A stretch of DNA of 64,000 nucleotides from DYJE01 sp041660385. Its GTDB lineage: Bacteria > Desulfobacterota > Desulfobacteria > Desulfobacterales > Desulfolunaceae. Position numbers and translations under genes: made by a program. Of this stretch, positions 8,275-17,842 are shown in pieces (the stretch's first letter is position 1; every line of letters starts with the position of its first letter). Where the stretch lies: positions 6,299-70,298 of the forward strand of contig JBAZWJ010000030.1 of NCBI GenBank assembly GCA_041660385.1. Direction: 5' to 3'. Below the pieces are notes generated by a model. The model was not told the origin of the DNA. It did not search any database and worked only from the letters and a program-made list of their open reading frames with translations.

Positions 8275-9285
8275 TTATAGCATTGATTTGTTCTTAATAT
8301 AGAAATCCATACCGGCTTCATATCCTATATCACGAAGCTTTTTGAAGTTCGATGCGCTCCAGTCCAGCACATAAGGAGCATGGTCCTCCGGAATTTTAAA
8401 GCCCACTTTCAGCAGATTTTTTTTACCCTTGTATTTTAACTCGTACAGCTTTGTATCATCTTCTGCAATGGTTATAAAGGGCAACATGATGGACAGATTA
8501 TACGCATCGTAAAGACTTGTAGGTGTTCTTATGATTGCTTCTTTATTGAGTATGTTCATAACAACGAGGGTTTCGATATCGTCTTTCTCTCTTGATTCCA
8601 TAAGACCTTTATAATTGAGGCTGTCCAGATAAGATCCTTCTCCATACCACTTACCGTCAATCTTCTGCTGGGGGCAGATATAAAACAATGAAGATCCCGC
8701 GATAAGATGCTGCATGGTGATTTCGGTTTTATCGAAAATTTCGATTCGTTTGTCCGTAACATTCATCGCGTTGATGTAAACATCTTTATCCAGATTTTTT
8801 ATATTTTCGAAATCGATGAAACTTTCAAGAAAAGGCGCAATCCTGCTTATGGATGATTGCTCGGGCATCATGAATCCTGGCGTCATTGCCGTAAGCCAGT
8901 AAAGATACATGTCACTGAAAAATCTCTGATACTCGTTCTCTGGATTTATCGAAAAAAATGGGTTGTACTGAGTCATAGCTCCAAGCCAGGCATCTGACAA
9001 GGAATTCATAAAAAGCCCGTTCTTTTGAAACACTTTGTAGTTGGACTGGCAAAGCGTGGGATATATGAAATCGGACAAACCCGAAGCATTGCACCACATC
9101 TCTATTGATTCCTTTCCGGTCATCCCATTAGCCGGACTTGTATATGCAAGTGTCAGAACTGACCCTATACATGCTCCGGATATAATATCAAATTTCACAT
9201 TCATTTCATCCAGGGCAATAAGTGCCCCAGCTTCCAGCCCACCCAGCGGACCGCCCGCCCCTAATAGCAACGCTTTTTTTTTCAT
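8275..9285 (-). CDS. patatin-like protein with Cys/Glu in place of the Ser/Asp dyad
   Basis: A 336-residue patatin-fold protein without a signal peptide. The oxyanion-hole glycine loop is present ('LLGAGGPLGG', residues 7-16) and the nucleophile elbow is at residues 37-41, but it reads G-A-C-I-G instead of GxSxG, so the nucleophile would be Cys39 (codon TGT). The second motif, normally DGG followed by a 'LDNLP' turn, reads E216-G217-S218-Y-L-D-S-L-N. The block before it ('AGSSLFYICPQQKIDGKWYGEG') still matches the patatin layout ('AS..P..FPP..idG..y.DGG'). Patatins are acyl hydrolases; this one may be inactive, use a thiol nucleophile, or act as a binding protein. It lies 21 nt upstream of the solute-binding protein gene and may share its transcript. 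Confidence 0.82.
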   Translation of the reverse strand: MKKKALLLGAGGPLGGLEAGALIALDEMNVKFDIISGACIGSVLTLAYTSPANGMTGKESIEMWCNASGLSDFIYPTLCQSNYKVFQKNGLFMNSLSDAWLGAMTQYNPFFSINPENEYQRFFSDMYLYWLTAMTPGFMMPEQSSISRIAPFLESFIDFENIKNLDKDVYINAMNVTDKRIEIFDKTEITMQHLIAGSSLFYICPQQKIDGKWYGEGSYLDSLNYKGLMESREKDDIETLVVMNILNKEAIIRTPTSLYDAYNLSIMLPFITIAEDDTKLYELKYKGKKNLLKVGFKIPEDHAPYVLDWSASNFKKLRDIGYEAGMDFYIKNKSML

Positions 9286-9593
9286 GACGTTCTCCTTTTT
9301 TTAAGTTAGAACAGATCCATTTAGAAAAGACGTATCATGCAGGATTGATATTCTGTTTTATGGCACACCAACTGGCTTGAATTCGTTTATTCGTTAGATA
9401 CTCGGTACTGGCGGTTACAGCCTAATGATAGAATGTCTGAAACGGCCATACATTAGCTCAAAGAATTGAAAATAAGATTCATTGACGAGGATTCATACTT
9501 TTTCATGTCAGGGATAATGGGCTGATATAATCTTAAATTATTATAACAGAGCAGGCAGGAAAATCAACATGCGATCAGATATGTTATAAGAAA
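9286..9593. other. intergenic region, nothing recognised
   Basis: About 300 nt between the patatin-like gene and the LysE-type gene, both on the minus strand. It should hold the promoter of the patatin/solute-binding/kinase operon near 9300-9400. I see no convincing promoter pair, no strong hairpin and no open frame with a ribosome-binding site. Confidence 0.4.
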
Positions 9594-10235
9594 TTATCGT
9601 TCCGTCAGAATGAGCTTGATGGCAAGGGATGCGAAGACAACACCTGCGATTCTGTTCATGACGATATATGCTTTCGGTGATGAAGAAAGCCACTCTCCCA
9701 GCAACCCTGCCATCAAAGCGATACACCCAAAAACAAGGATAGTAGCGAAGATGAATACATTGCCTAATACAACCATCTGAATGGCCAGAGAACCTTTCGC
9801 TGGATCTGCGAACTGAGGAAGGAATGCCAGAAAAAAAATGGAGACCTTGGGATTTGTGATGTTCATGACAACACCACGTCGGTATAGCTTGAAACGGCTC
9901 AACTGTCCATCTTTGTCTTTCTTTACCGTTGAAGCAGAGCTGCGAAAAGCCTGAAACGCAAGATACAGGAGATACGCCGCGCCGGAGAGCTTCAAAACCG
10001 TAAATGCAACAGCCGATGCTTTGAATATGGCCGCCACACCAAGGGCTACCGCTGTGGTATGGAACACGAGCCCAGTACACAAACCTAACGTGACCATCAA
10101 ACCAGCTGCCCGTCCATGAAGCGCTGATTGAGTTAATACAAACAGGTTATCCGGGCCTGGTGTTAGGGCGAGGAGGAGAGAGGCGAAGAAGAATGGCACA
10201 ACTGGAATACCAAAAAATGAAACTGCATTAATCAT
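9594..10235 (-). CDS. LysE/RhtB-family amino-acid exporter
   Basis: A 213-residue inner-membrane protein with about six hydrophobic helices. The N-terminal signature of the LysE/RhtB family is clear: 'FFFASLLLALTPGPDNLFVL' followed by 'GRAAGLMVTLGLCTGLVFH', then 'KLSGAAYLLYLAFQAF'. Members export amino acids or related small metabolites. The length is normal for the family. It is a single gene with no obvious partner; the neighbouring lipoprotein gene upstream on the same strand is separated by an intrinsic terminator. Confidence 0.85.
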   Translation of the reverse strand: MINAVSFFGIPVVPFFFASLLLALTPGPDNLFVLTQSALHGRAAGLMVTLGLCTGLVFHTTAVALGVAAIFKASAVAFTVLKLSGAAYLLYLAFQAFRSSASTVKKDKDGQLSRFKLYRRGVVMNITNPKVSIFFLAFLPQFADPAKGSLAIQMVVLGNVFIFATILVFGCIALMAGLLGEWLSSSPKAYIVMNRIAGVVFASLAIKLILTER

Positions 10236-10274
10236 TTAAAAATGAACCGTTTCATTAATCTGCTCTTTGATTAA

Positions 10275-10305
10275 TAAAAAAGGCTTATTCAATTGAATAA
10301 GCCTT
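10275..10305 (-). terminator. intrinsic terminator of the lipoprotein gene
   Basis: On the minus strand AAGGCTTATT-CAATTG-AATAAGCCTT forms a 10-bp perfect stem (10280-10305) directly followed by a run of T (TTTTTT). It lies 14 nt downstream of the lipoprotein stop codon and separates it from the LysE-type gene. Confidence 0.85.
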
Positions 10306-10318
10306 ATAAAAATCTGTA

Positions 10319-11023
10319 TTAACAATTATCATAATTACCCAGATACAATGTCCGGCTGACCTCAATATCGCGGTCGTACCCACTATCATCCTCGCAGTGA
10401 AGAATAATTCGGATAGTATATCGGCAAACCTCCAGACCACTGTATATACCCGCAGCAGCAGAACTCCAGATAATATCATATGTTATTTCGTCATCTTCTG
10501 CATCATCAGTAAGGGGATCACCGTCCGGATCTGGATCACCGAGTTTAATATACGCAACCTCCCTCCAAGTCCAGCCAAGAAGACTAACCAATTCCTCTTT
10601 CTGGTCTGTTGAAAAACATGTTATTGTAAATGTTGAACTGGAGTTTGTTGGTATATGTATATTATTATTCCCTTGATTTGTTAAGGCATTGGTAGTCGGT
10701 GGGGCAACCATATTGCCTAAACCTGTAGCACTCTGGAGAGGAATGTATGAAATGCTATAACCTCTGATCGTAAGGCCCGGCATGCCCTCCGCTACAGTTA
10801 TAGTTATATTGGCAAGAGTATCTGTAAATAATTCATATTTAGGCTGTTCACCTGCTTTATAAGTTCCACATACATCTTGAACCAGATCAAGGGTCATTAT
10901 TTCTTCATCCGCATCAGTAAAATTTACTTGAGCAGTGTATGTTCCGCCGGTATCACCTCCGCAACCGTTAATCCAGAAATAAAGAAATGATAGTATTATA
11001 AGTTTTATCCATGTTAGTTTCAT
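10319..11023 (-). CDS. hypothetical lipoprotein
   Basis: A 234-residue protein with a hydrophobic N-terminus ending in a lipobox-like 'INGCGG' (Cys at about residue 21), so probably a lipoprotein. The mature part has beta-rich segments and a central acidic patch ('GDPDPDGDPLTDDAEDDE') that could bind calcium. There are two further Cys residues near the C-terminus ('VCRYTIRIILHCED') plus a terminal Cys. No family is recognised. Base composition is more A+T-rich than the neighbouring pil operon. It ends in its own terminator. Confidence 0.7.
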   Translation of the reverse strand: MKLTWIKLIILSFLYFWINGCGGDTGGTYTAQVNFTDADEEIMTLDLVQDVCGTYKAGEQPKYELFTDTLANITITVAEGMPGLTIRGYSISYIPLQSATGLGNMVAPPTTNALTNQGNNNIHIPTNSSSTFTITCFSTDQKEELVSLLGWTWREVAYIKLGDPDPDGDPLTDDAEDDEITYDIIWSSAAAGIYSGLEVCRYTIRIILHCEDDSGYDRDIEVSRTLYLGNYDNC

Positions 11024-11123
11024 TAATAATCCTCCACAAAAAAATCTGTAATGTGTATCTATGACAACAGCTTATGATATTTGCATCTTTTGAAATCAGT
11101 CTTTATTGACTGCGTTTAAGAAC

Positions 11124-14100
11124 TTACCGCTCAGAAGTTTCTTCATAACTTACAATCCGTGGAGAAATGAAAATCAAAAGCTCTTGTTTGTCTTCCGAGG
11201 TTATCCGTGATTTGAAAAGCCAACCAATCACCGGAATATGTTGTAAAAGCGGAAAACCTTCATCCGTTAAACTTTTACTCGATTTGATAATGCCACCGAT
11301 GACGATCGTATCTCCATCACTGATTAGAAGCTCGCTTTCCACTTTTTTTGTGGTGATGGTAGGACCAAGATCTGTTACGCCACCCACATCGTTTTTATCG
11401 ATCAGGACTTTGAGTACAATTTTATTGTCTGCTGTGACGTGGGGTGTGACTGTCAGTTTAAGCTCTATCTTTTTGAAAGTTGTCTGTGTTCCCTCGCTGC
11501 TAACGGTTGAGAAAGGGACTTCAACACCCTGGACGATGGTCGCTTCCTTGTTGTCCATGGTCAACACTTTTGGAGCGCTGATAATTTTTCCTTCGCCTTT
11601 GGACTCCATGGCCATAAGCTTAGCGTTCAACAGAAACTGAGCATTTGTAAGTTTCGTAAAATTGATGCCAATACTAGACTTAGAAGCTACGGTGTTATTC
11701 ATCGCAACCGAATAACCGTAGGTTCCGCCTAAAGCATCGCTATAGATGTCATAATTTGGATTTGAATTCATACCCCACTGCATTCCCAAATTTCTTGAAA
11801 ATGTAGTACTGGCTTCCACAATTCTGGCTTCAATAATAACCTGCGGCGTTATTCTGTCGAGTTTGCGAATCAACCCCTTTGCCTGTTTGATGATATCTTT
11901 TGTATCGGTCAGAATAATCTGATTTGTTCTGACGTCCACACTGGCCTTCCCTCTATCTTTGGTAAGAAGTTTTTCTAAATGGGGGAGAATTTCTTTTTCA
12001 GCGTTGGAATAATTGATCAGAATATATTCTGTAAACATCGGTTCCAGCGCAACTTTCTTCATCTTGGTTTTTTCTTCGGCGGCTATGTATTCCAGCCGTT
12101 TTTCTTCTTCCTGCTTCAGAGTTTCCAGAGTCGCAATCCGGTTGATCCCGCCTTCGGTGGTCATACCGAGCATATTCATCTTGAGAACAAGATCCAGCAC
12201 TTGGTCCCAGGGAACTGGCTTATCCAAGGTCATGGTCACTTTACCGGTCACGTCCTTGTCGATGGCGAAATTCTGTCCGCTTACAGCCCTAATGATTCGA
12301 AATACATTTTTAATATCGGTATCAAAGAAATCCACTGAAATTTTTTCACCGGTGTACCTCTTTTTGGGAACAAAGCTTGAGTAACCAGGATCAGACGCAC
12401 GCGTATCAAGATCCGCATCAGAAGCACTGTACAGGGAGCCGGATGATTTTGAATCCATTGAAGATCTTGCAGCACCAGCCCCACGGGCATTTATTTCTTT
12501 TCCACTGTCAAGGTCTCTAACAGGTTCTGGCATCGACCCTGCACGCAATTCAACCACTTTCCCATCTGATGATGTTCCACCGGATGAAGTAGCGGAGCTG
12601 TCAGAACCTGATGCTTGCATTTCAATGTCACGAATCTCGGATGTACGGCTCAACACCTCTTTCCATGGTGCAAGGCCTGCCTTGCTTTCCGGTCTCGGCC
12701 GCACTTTCGACTTGGCAAAATTAATTTTTATAACCTCGCCTTGCTGGTCAATACTAAAAGGTACTGCTTCACGCAATTCGATGATGAACAGTGCGTTATC
12801 TTTCATCCTTTTTGTCTGAACCGGTATAATTCTGTTAACAGCGCTTTCAAAACGAGTTGTTATGAAAGGAAACTTTCTGCTTTTAGGAAGCTTGGTATCA
12901 AACAACCTGAAATGGATGGTCTTTTTGTTTTTCTTGCTTGTTGTGTATTTTACTGTATGAGCTGTCTCTATAATGAATGATGACTTTCCATTTTTCTCTG
13001 AAGTGAAATCCACACGCTTAACCCAATTTTTCTCATTCGCAGTTGGTGTTACTACAGTTTCACTGTCTGCGGCGGGTGGAGCAGCAGCCACTTCTGCCTT
13101 TTCAACTGGGGGTGGCTCCACCGTTTCTTTTGCTGCCATGGCGTTTTCATCAACAGCAGCAACAGTTTTCTGGTCTAACGGTTCAGCTACTTTTTCACTG
13201 CCTTTAGTGGAGTCATGGGTAGCGACGTCATCTTGACTTGCTTTTGCTGCCGTTTCTTTGGTTTCATCCACTTCTGAAGCCATCACCGAACCATGGGGTT
13301 CTCTATCCATTGAGCCTGAATCGGCTAATAGTTTTGAACCAATTTGAATTTCAATTCCCTGGCTATGTGAATTCGCATTGTATGTTTTAAGGTTGTCATT
13401 GTTTGTGTCTACGACTACCCTTGTCTTATCAGGCGAACTGTTATATCTGACTTTTGTTACACCTTTTGAGTTAACAGTCAGTTTCTGCTCACCTTTTGCT
13501 TTAATCCCATTAAGCTTATAGATGTCACAAACAATTCGCGCTGAATTTTTCTTGTCCGCTGGAATGGTAAAAATCTTGTAGTCATCAATTTTGCCATCAG
13601 CTTTTATGTCAACCACAACATGGTCGCCTTCAATCTTCTTGCTGATTCCGATAATTTTTGTCGCATTTTTTTCAGTGCTCGTCGCAGAAACAGGTGTTGC
13701 CACTTTATCAGATTCCGCAGCTGAAGTATCGACTGCTTCAGATTGAGACTTATCAGCGACCTCTTTCGCATCATCGGCTACTACCGGTTCAGAGTCCACT
13801 TCAGCTTTTACAACATCCGAAGTCTTTTCGTCTGTGGCTTTTATATTTGATTCAACTGGTTCGATTGGTTCGGGAACATTCTCTTTAGCTGCCTCTACTA
13901 CTTTTTCTTCGTTTGTGGCTTTGGGTTCTGCTACGGCCACATTACTATGTGACTCATCGGCAACAGAAGAAACTGCCTCGTCAGGTGAACCTGCCGACGC
14001 GGATTTCTCATTTTCAACAATCACTGAATCAGCTGAATCGGCTGCCGTCTTTTCTACTGCTTTTTCTTCAGCAACGGCCTCTCCACCAGCATTCACAGTA

Positions 14101-14705
14101 TCCAAACCCGTTTGTACAGGAACCTCTTCCAAGACCTCATTGTCTGATGACGCAGTAGGTTGTTCTTCAACAACAGTCGATGCGTCATTAGAAGCAATTT
14201 TATCTGTTTCAGCAGCCACAGGTACATCACTGGCCAACGAGGCATCCGATTTGGCCAAACTGATGACAAGACTGTTTTCCTCACGAATCACATCGTAATC
14301 TACATCTTTGTTAAGAAGTATTTTTACCCTGGAATCAGATCCCGATGCGTGATCCTGCTGGGATGTCTTAACGGAACCTAAAAAGTCTCCCTGGGCTGGA
14401 TAATCCTGTTGAACCCCTTCAAGCCTTGTTCCTGGGAAATAGAGAACGATTCCAAGAGGAGAAGCCTGTTTTACGGATGTGTATCTCAGCGGGCTGTTCC
14501 CAAGAATTTTGATTTTTACCGCTCCTGCCTCATCGGATGTGGATATGCCTGTAATAATCCGCTCTCCGCTTTTATTGGCAGAACCAGAAGCAGCAGGGTT
14601 ACCTGATTTTGTTGAAGCGCAACCGGCTCCTATCAACATGATTGAAAATGCAAGCAGCAGTGCCTTTGACCTGATGTTAAAGCATTTCGAAATAGTGTAA
14701 AGCAT
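11124..14705 (-). CDS. pilQ: type IV pilus secretin PilQ
   Basis: The outer-membrane channel through which the type IV pilus leaves the cell, 1193 residues. A signal segment ends at 'LIGAGCAST' (Cys29; possibly a lipoprotein). Three AMIN peptidoglycan-binding domains follow, one near residues 50-155, one in the region after a long Ala/Glu/Val/Ser-rich linker (about 160-340), and one beginning at 'WVKRVDFTSEKNGKS'. Then come the secretin N-terminal modules ('ISVDFFDTDIKNVFRIIRAVS', 'ILINYSNAEK', 'VRTNQIILTDT') and the C-terminal secretin core ('VIIEARIVEA' to 'LLIFISPRIV'). The protein is longer than usual because of the linker and the third AMIN domain. The ATG at 14705 with GGAG nine bases upstream is preferred over an upstream TTG; it nearly abuts the pilP stop. 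Confidence 0.93.
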   Translation of the reverse strand: MLYTISKCFNIRSKALLLAFSIMLIGAGCASTKSGNPAASGSANKSGERIITGISTSDEAGAVKIKILGNSPLRYTSVKQASPLGIVLYFPGTRLEGVQQDYPAQGDFLGSVKTSQQDHASGSDSRVKILLNKDVDYDVIREENSLVISLAKSDASLASDVPVAAETDKIASNDASTVVEEQPTASSDNEVLEEVPVQTGLDTVNAGGEAVAEEKAVEKTAADSADSVIVENEKSASAGSPDEAVSSVADESHSNVAVAEPKATNEEKVVEAAKENVPEPIEPVESNIKATDEKTSDVVKAEVDSEPVVADDAKEVADKSQSEAVDTSAAESDKVATPVSATSTEKNATKIIGISKKIEGDHVVVDIKADGKIDDYKIFTIPADKKNSARIVCDIYKLNGIKAKGEQKLTVNSKGVTKVRYNSSPDKTRVVVDTNNDNLKTYNANSHSQGIEIQIGSKLLADSGSMDREPHGSVMASEVDETKETAAKASQDDVATHDSTKGSEKVAEPLDQKTVAAVDENAMAAKETVEPPPVEKAEVAAAPPAADSETVVTPTANEKNWVKRVDFTSEKNGKSSFIIETAHTVKYTTSKKNKKTIHFRLFDTKLPKSRKFPFITTRFESAVNRIIPVQTKRMKDNALFIIELREAVPFSIDQQGEVIKINFAKSKVRPRPESKAGLAPWKEVLSRTSEIRDIEMQASGSDSSATSSGGTSSDGKVVELRAGSMPEPVRDLDSGKEINARGAGAARSSMDSKSSGSLYSASDADLDTRASDPGYSSFVPKKRYTGEKISVDFFDTDIKNVFRIIRAVSGQNFAIDKDVTGKVTMTLDKPVPWDQVLDLVLKMNMLGMTTEGGINRIATLETLKQEEEKRLEYIAAEEKTKMKKVALEPMFTEYILINYSNAEKEILPHLEKLLTKDRGKASVDVRTNQIILTDTKDIIKQAKGLIRKLDRITPQVIIEARIVEASTTFSRNLGMQWGMNSNPNYDIYSDALGGTYGYSVAMNNTVASKSSIGINFTKLTNAQFLLNAKLMAMESKGEGKIISAPKVLTMDNKEATIVQGVEVPFSTVSSEGTQTTFKKIELKLTVTPHVTADNKIVLKVLIDKNDVGGVTDLGPTITTKKVESELLISDGDTIVIGGIIKSSKSLTDEGFPLLQHIPVIGWLFKSRITSEDKQELLIFISPRIVSYEETSER

Positions 14706-14706
14706 A

Positions 14707-15468
14707 TCACATTTCTCCAAGAGGTTTTTGAAGCTTCAGTTCCCTTTTTCGCACAATGATCTTACCAAGTAAATCTTCCACTTCTTCTTCAATAATGACT
14801 TCGTTCTGCCTTATATCAACAACCCGACCTGAGTTTATTCCGATAAACGAACCTTTTTTAATAACATGACCTTTACCCGTAGACTCTTGAACCATAGCGA
14901 TGCTCCGCTGCGGACTAATAATAATGGCTGTCAGTTTCATCTGGCTGATATCGAGATTCTCTAAGGGTGTTAACTTTCCCTTTCTTGTGTCACGAATGGA
15001 CTGTGACCTTATTCCCCCACTTGAACCTTTGCCCGCCTTGGTCTGGAAGAGAGGCTCAAACGGATCAATTCGGCCGGTAGGATTGTATGTTGATTCCGAT
15101 TCCGTTTTGACAGGCTCACCAAGTGCAAACACTGGGGGTGTGGCTAAACCCAATGGAGGAGCAGCTGAACCCGGTATCGGTCCTGAAAGAGATGAACTAT
15201 CCCCAGGGGGAGGCATGGCTCCAGGCATACTGCTTTTACCCAAATCTGTGGGCTGGGCGCCACTTCCCGGTGGCATAACCATTGTCCCGCCAGGCACAAC
15301 CCCATCACTTTGAGATGATATCTCATCCTGCTTAGCGGGCTTCTCAATTTTAAACGACTTGACTTCCGGATCTTGCACCGGCTCATCCTGCTTCCCGCAA
15401 CTCGAGAAACAGACCATAAGAATCAAGAGAATGGGCAGACTGCATACTGCTATTGATTTTTTTAGCAT
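14707..15468 (-). CDS. pilP: type IV pilus assembly lipoprotein PilP
   Basis: A 253-residue inner-membrane lipoprotein (lipobox 'CFSSC' at residue 24) that links the PilN-PilO complex to the secretin PilQ. After a long Pro/Gly-rich linker (about residues 55-120) comes the conserved PilP beta domain: 'RIDPFEPLF', 'TPLENLDISQMKLTAII', 'AMVQESTGKGHVIKKGSFIG' (split), 'VEDLLGKI'. It follows pilO at 70 nt and precedes pilQ almost without a gap, in the standard pilMNOPQ order. Confidence 0.92.
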   Translation of the reverse strand: MLKKSIAVCSLPILLILMVCFSSCGKQDEPVQDPEVKSFKIEKPAKQDEISSQSDGVVPGGTMVMPPGSGAQPTDLGKSSMPGAMPPPGDSSSLSGPIPGSAAPPLGLATPPVFALGEPVKTESESTYNPTGRIDPFEPLFQTKAGKGSSGGIRSQSIRDTRKGKLTPLENLDISQMKLTAIIISPQRSIAMVQESTGKGHVIKKGSFIGINSGRVVDIRQNEVIIEEEVEDLLGKIIVRKRELKLQKPLGEM

Positions 15469-15537
15469 ATGGGCACTTTAATTCAGTTATGGTGTTATTG
15501 GTAAATTATTTTGCGCCAGCTTCTTTTTTGGGCTTAT

Positions 15538-16191
15538 TTATTTTTTCTTTTTTTTACCTTTTTTATTTTCCACCGGCTCTTGGCCTTTTTCAATAAATTT
15601 ATAAGTCACTGCTTCGCATACTGTTTTTAATTTTGTTCCTGCTCCATCTTTCGCATCCTTGACTTGAGCTGCTTCCATCTTGATGTTTCGGATGTTTACG
15701 ATGCGGTTGAGGCTGGTCACTTTATCAAAAAACATGACAGTATTATGATAATTGCCAAGTATTTCCATGTTCACCGGGATCTCACCATAAAAGCCCTGGC
15801 TTACTTCCGCCTTAGGTTCAAATACTGCAAACTCCACACCTGTGTCCTGACCAACCTGGGAAATACTTGTCAGTAATGCTGGAATTTCTTTTGTTTCCGG
15901 AAGGGCCTTCATCGATTTTCTGAACTCCGTTTCCTTCATTTTTCTTTCGTTCTTCAAAGCTTCAAGCCGCATCGCTTTTTGTTTTGCCACAGTCAGCATT
16001 GTATTCGTTGACTCGTACTCTGCTTGATATTGCTTTGTCCTATCAATGACCGGAGATACAATTGCATAGAATCCACCAACGATCACAATAATAGTGCCGA
16101 TACAGATTCCAAGACGGGCGATCTTGTCAAACTCTTCGATTTTTTTATAGAGCAGTTCCATGACTTGCGAAAAATTTAAGTTTTTCATCAT
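15538..16191 (-). CDS. pilO: type IV pilus alignment protein PilO
   Basis: A 217-residue bitopic inner-membrane protein. Its single membrane helix lies around residues 27-48 ('LGICIGTIIVIVGGFYAIV'), followed by a coiled coil ('YQAEYESTNTMLTVAKQKAMRLEALKNERK', here abridged) and a ferredoxin-like periplasmic domain containing 'LPETKEIPALLTSISQVGQDTG' and 'EILGNYHNTVMFFDKVTSLNRIV', both typical of PilO. It forms heterodimers with PilN. The C-terminus is a Lys-rich tail ('NKKGKKKKK'). Its start overlaps the pilN stop by 4 nt. Confidence 0.93.
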   Translation of the reverse strand: MMKNLNFSQVMELLYKKIEEFDKIARLGICIGTIIVIVGGFYAIVSPVIDRTKQYQAEYESTNTMLTVAKQKAMRLEALKNERKMKETEFRKSMKALPETKEIPALLTSISQVGQDTGVEFAVFEPKAEVSQGFYGEIPVNMEILGNYHNTVMFFDKVTSLNRIVNIRNIKMEAAQVKDAKDGAGTKLKTVCEAVTYKFIEKGQEPVENKKGKKKKK

Positions 16192-16769
16192 TTTAACGCC
16201 TTACTGGATTCTGTGTTTTTTATTCCCATTTTTGCAATGGTTCCCGTGAGTTCAAACGATTTCAACTTAACGTTCTCTGCTTCGCTTTGCTTAAGTATTT
16301 TAAGTGTTGCATCAGAAAACATAGGCGAAGCCTGAAGCCTTTTGTTAAAATCTGCCACCGTTATCTCATCAAGAGCCAGACCGTTTATCCCCACATTCTT
16401 ATCTTTGACATCAAAACTGGTCAGCCACATTCTTTCCTCGACAATGGCATCGGTGAGAAGCGCAAGGAGTGAGACAGGTTCTTTTCTCACTTTTTCAAGA
16501 TCGTTGATGATATCAATTTTCTTTTGCAGCATTTCGTTTTCTTTGTTAATCGCATCAACTTCTTTGGCTTGCTGGGTGTACTTGATCAAATCCTGCTTGA
16601 CTGCCTCTGCTTTAAGTTTTTCATCCTCCTCATTGCTTGCGAGGTAACCATAAAACACAAACAGAACCACCACCAGCAATCCGATCATCAAAAAGAAGAT
16701 CGAAACCTGACGTCTGACATTTTCTTTTGTTCTGGCTGCTCGGAACGGCAGTAAGTTAATTCGTATCAT
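16188..16769 (-). CDS. pilN: type IV pilus assembly protein PilN
   Basis: A 193-residue bitopic membrane protein beginning with the diagnostic cytoplasmic 'MIRINLLPFR', the peptide that docks onto PilM. A membrane helix (about residues 24-45, 'IFFLMIGLLVVVLFVFYGYL'), a coiled-coil stretch and a periplasmic ferredoxin-like domain follow ('LLALLTDAIVEERMWLTSF', 'INGLALDEITVADFNKRL'). It overlaps pilM and pilO by 4 nt on either side, so the three subunits are translationally coupled. Confidence 0.94.
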   Translation of the reverse strand: MIRINLLPFRAARTKENVRRQVSIFFLMIGLLVVVLFVFYGYLASNEEDEKLKAEAVKQDLIKYTQQAKEVDAINKENEMLQKKIDIINDLEKVRKEPVSLLALLTDAIVEERMWLTSFDVKDKNVGINGLALDEITVADFNKRLQASPMFSDATLKILKQSEAENVKLKSFELTGTIAKMGIKNTESSKALK

Positions 16770-17833
16770 TTGTCATCCACTTTCCTGATTGCTAATCCCA
16801 TGCAAATTGCGCTCTGAGGAGCCATCTGGTCCATATAGTCTTTGTCAAAGCGGTCGTTGTTAACAAAAACTCGCTTAAAAGGATCTATCACCTCAACTTC
16901 CGTTGAGGTTCTCAAGGCAAGCAGCTTTCTAAAGTCGACGATATTTCCACCACCGCCACTTAAAATGATTTTATTGATACGCCCTTCAGGGTAAGTTGAG
17001 TAAAAAAAATCGAGCGCCCTGCTGATCTCAGTACACCAGTCACTTGTGACAGTTGAAATGATCTCCCTCAAATCTTCTGTTGAAATTCTTGAGCGGTCTT
17101 CTTCGAGTTTGATTTCTTCTGCTGCTTCGATTGAACAATCGGCAAGTGACGCAATCTTCCGGTTGATTTGATTACACCCCAGTGAAACGTCCCTCATGAA
17201 CAACGACGTTTTCCCTTTAAGAATGTTCAATGTGGTTTTCCCCGCCCCCACATCAATCAGGGCCACGTAATCTTCTCCAAGGTTTTCGTCATCCAGATAA
17301 CACGTTTCATAGATGTTCTGCAGAGCGAATGCGTCCACATCCACAATGCAAGGACTTAAATTCGCCATTTCAAGAACGTTGACATAGTCGGCGATCATTT
17401 CTTTTTTTGCCGCAACAAGAAGAACGCTCATTTGATTGGGGTTATGTTCGCTGTCTCCCAGAATCTGAAAATCAAGATTGACGTCGCTGATATCAAAGGG
17501 GATGTACTGCTCCGCCTCGAAATGAATGGTAGACTGAAGCGCTTCTTCAGTCATTGTCTGGACGTTAATCTTTTTGACAACAACGGAATACCCCCCTATT
17601 GAAATCGCCACGTTGCTCTGCTTTATGTTGAACGTTCTGAACAACTGCCGAATCGCATCAGCCACTTCTTCAGGGTCTTTGATGACACCTTCTTCAATGG
17701 CTCCATGGGGCATGTCCACGATACCAAATTTTTTCAGGACAGGCCCGTTTTTCGAGTCGGCAATTTCCGCAACTTTAATTGCGCTGGAACCAATATCCAG
17801 ACCCACCAGATTTTTTTTGCTTCCAAATCCCAT
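16766..17833 (-). CDS. pilM: type IV pilus assembly ATPase-fold protein PilM
   Basis: A 355-residue actin-like cytoplasmic protein that binds the N-terminus of PilN and forms the inner ring of the pilus alignment complex. Typical segments are 'LVGLDIGSSAIKVAEI' (phosphate 1), 'AISIGGYSVVVKKI', 'ALIDVGAGKTTLNIL' (phosphate 2) and 'IILSGGGGNIVDF' (adenosine motif). Length is normal. It lies 9 nt downstream of the small XRE-type regulator gene and overlaps pilN by 4 nt. Confidence 0.94.
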   Translation of the reverse strand: MGFGSKKNLVGLDIGSSAIKVAEIADSKNGPVLKKFGIVDMPHGAIEEGVIKDPEEVADAIRQLFRTFNIKQSNVAISIGGYSVVVKKINVQTMTEEALQSTIHFEAEQYIPFDISDVNLDFQILGDSEHNPNQMSVLLVAAKKEMIADYVNVLEMANLSPCIVDVDAFALQNIYETCYLDDENLGEDYVALIDVGAGKTTLNILKGKTSLFMRDVSLGCNQINRKIASLADCSIEAAEEIKLEEDRSRISTEDLREIISTVTSDWCTEISRALDFFYSTYPEGRINKIILSGGGGNIVDFRKLLALRTSTEVEVIDPFKRVFVNNDRFDKDYMDQMAPQSAICMGLAIRKVDDK

Positions 17834-17842
17834 AATTTGCCC

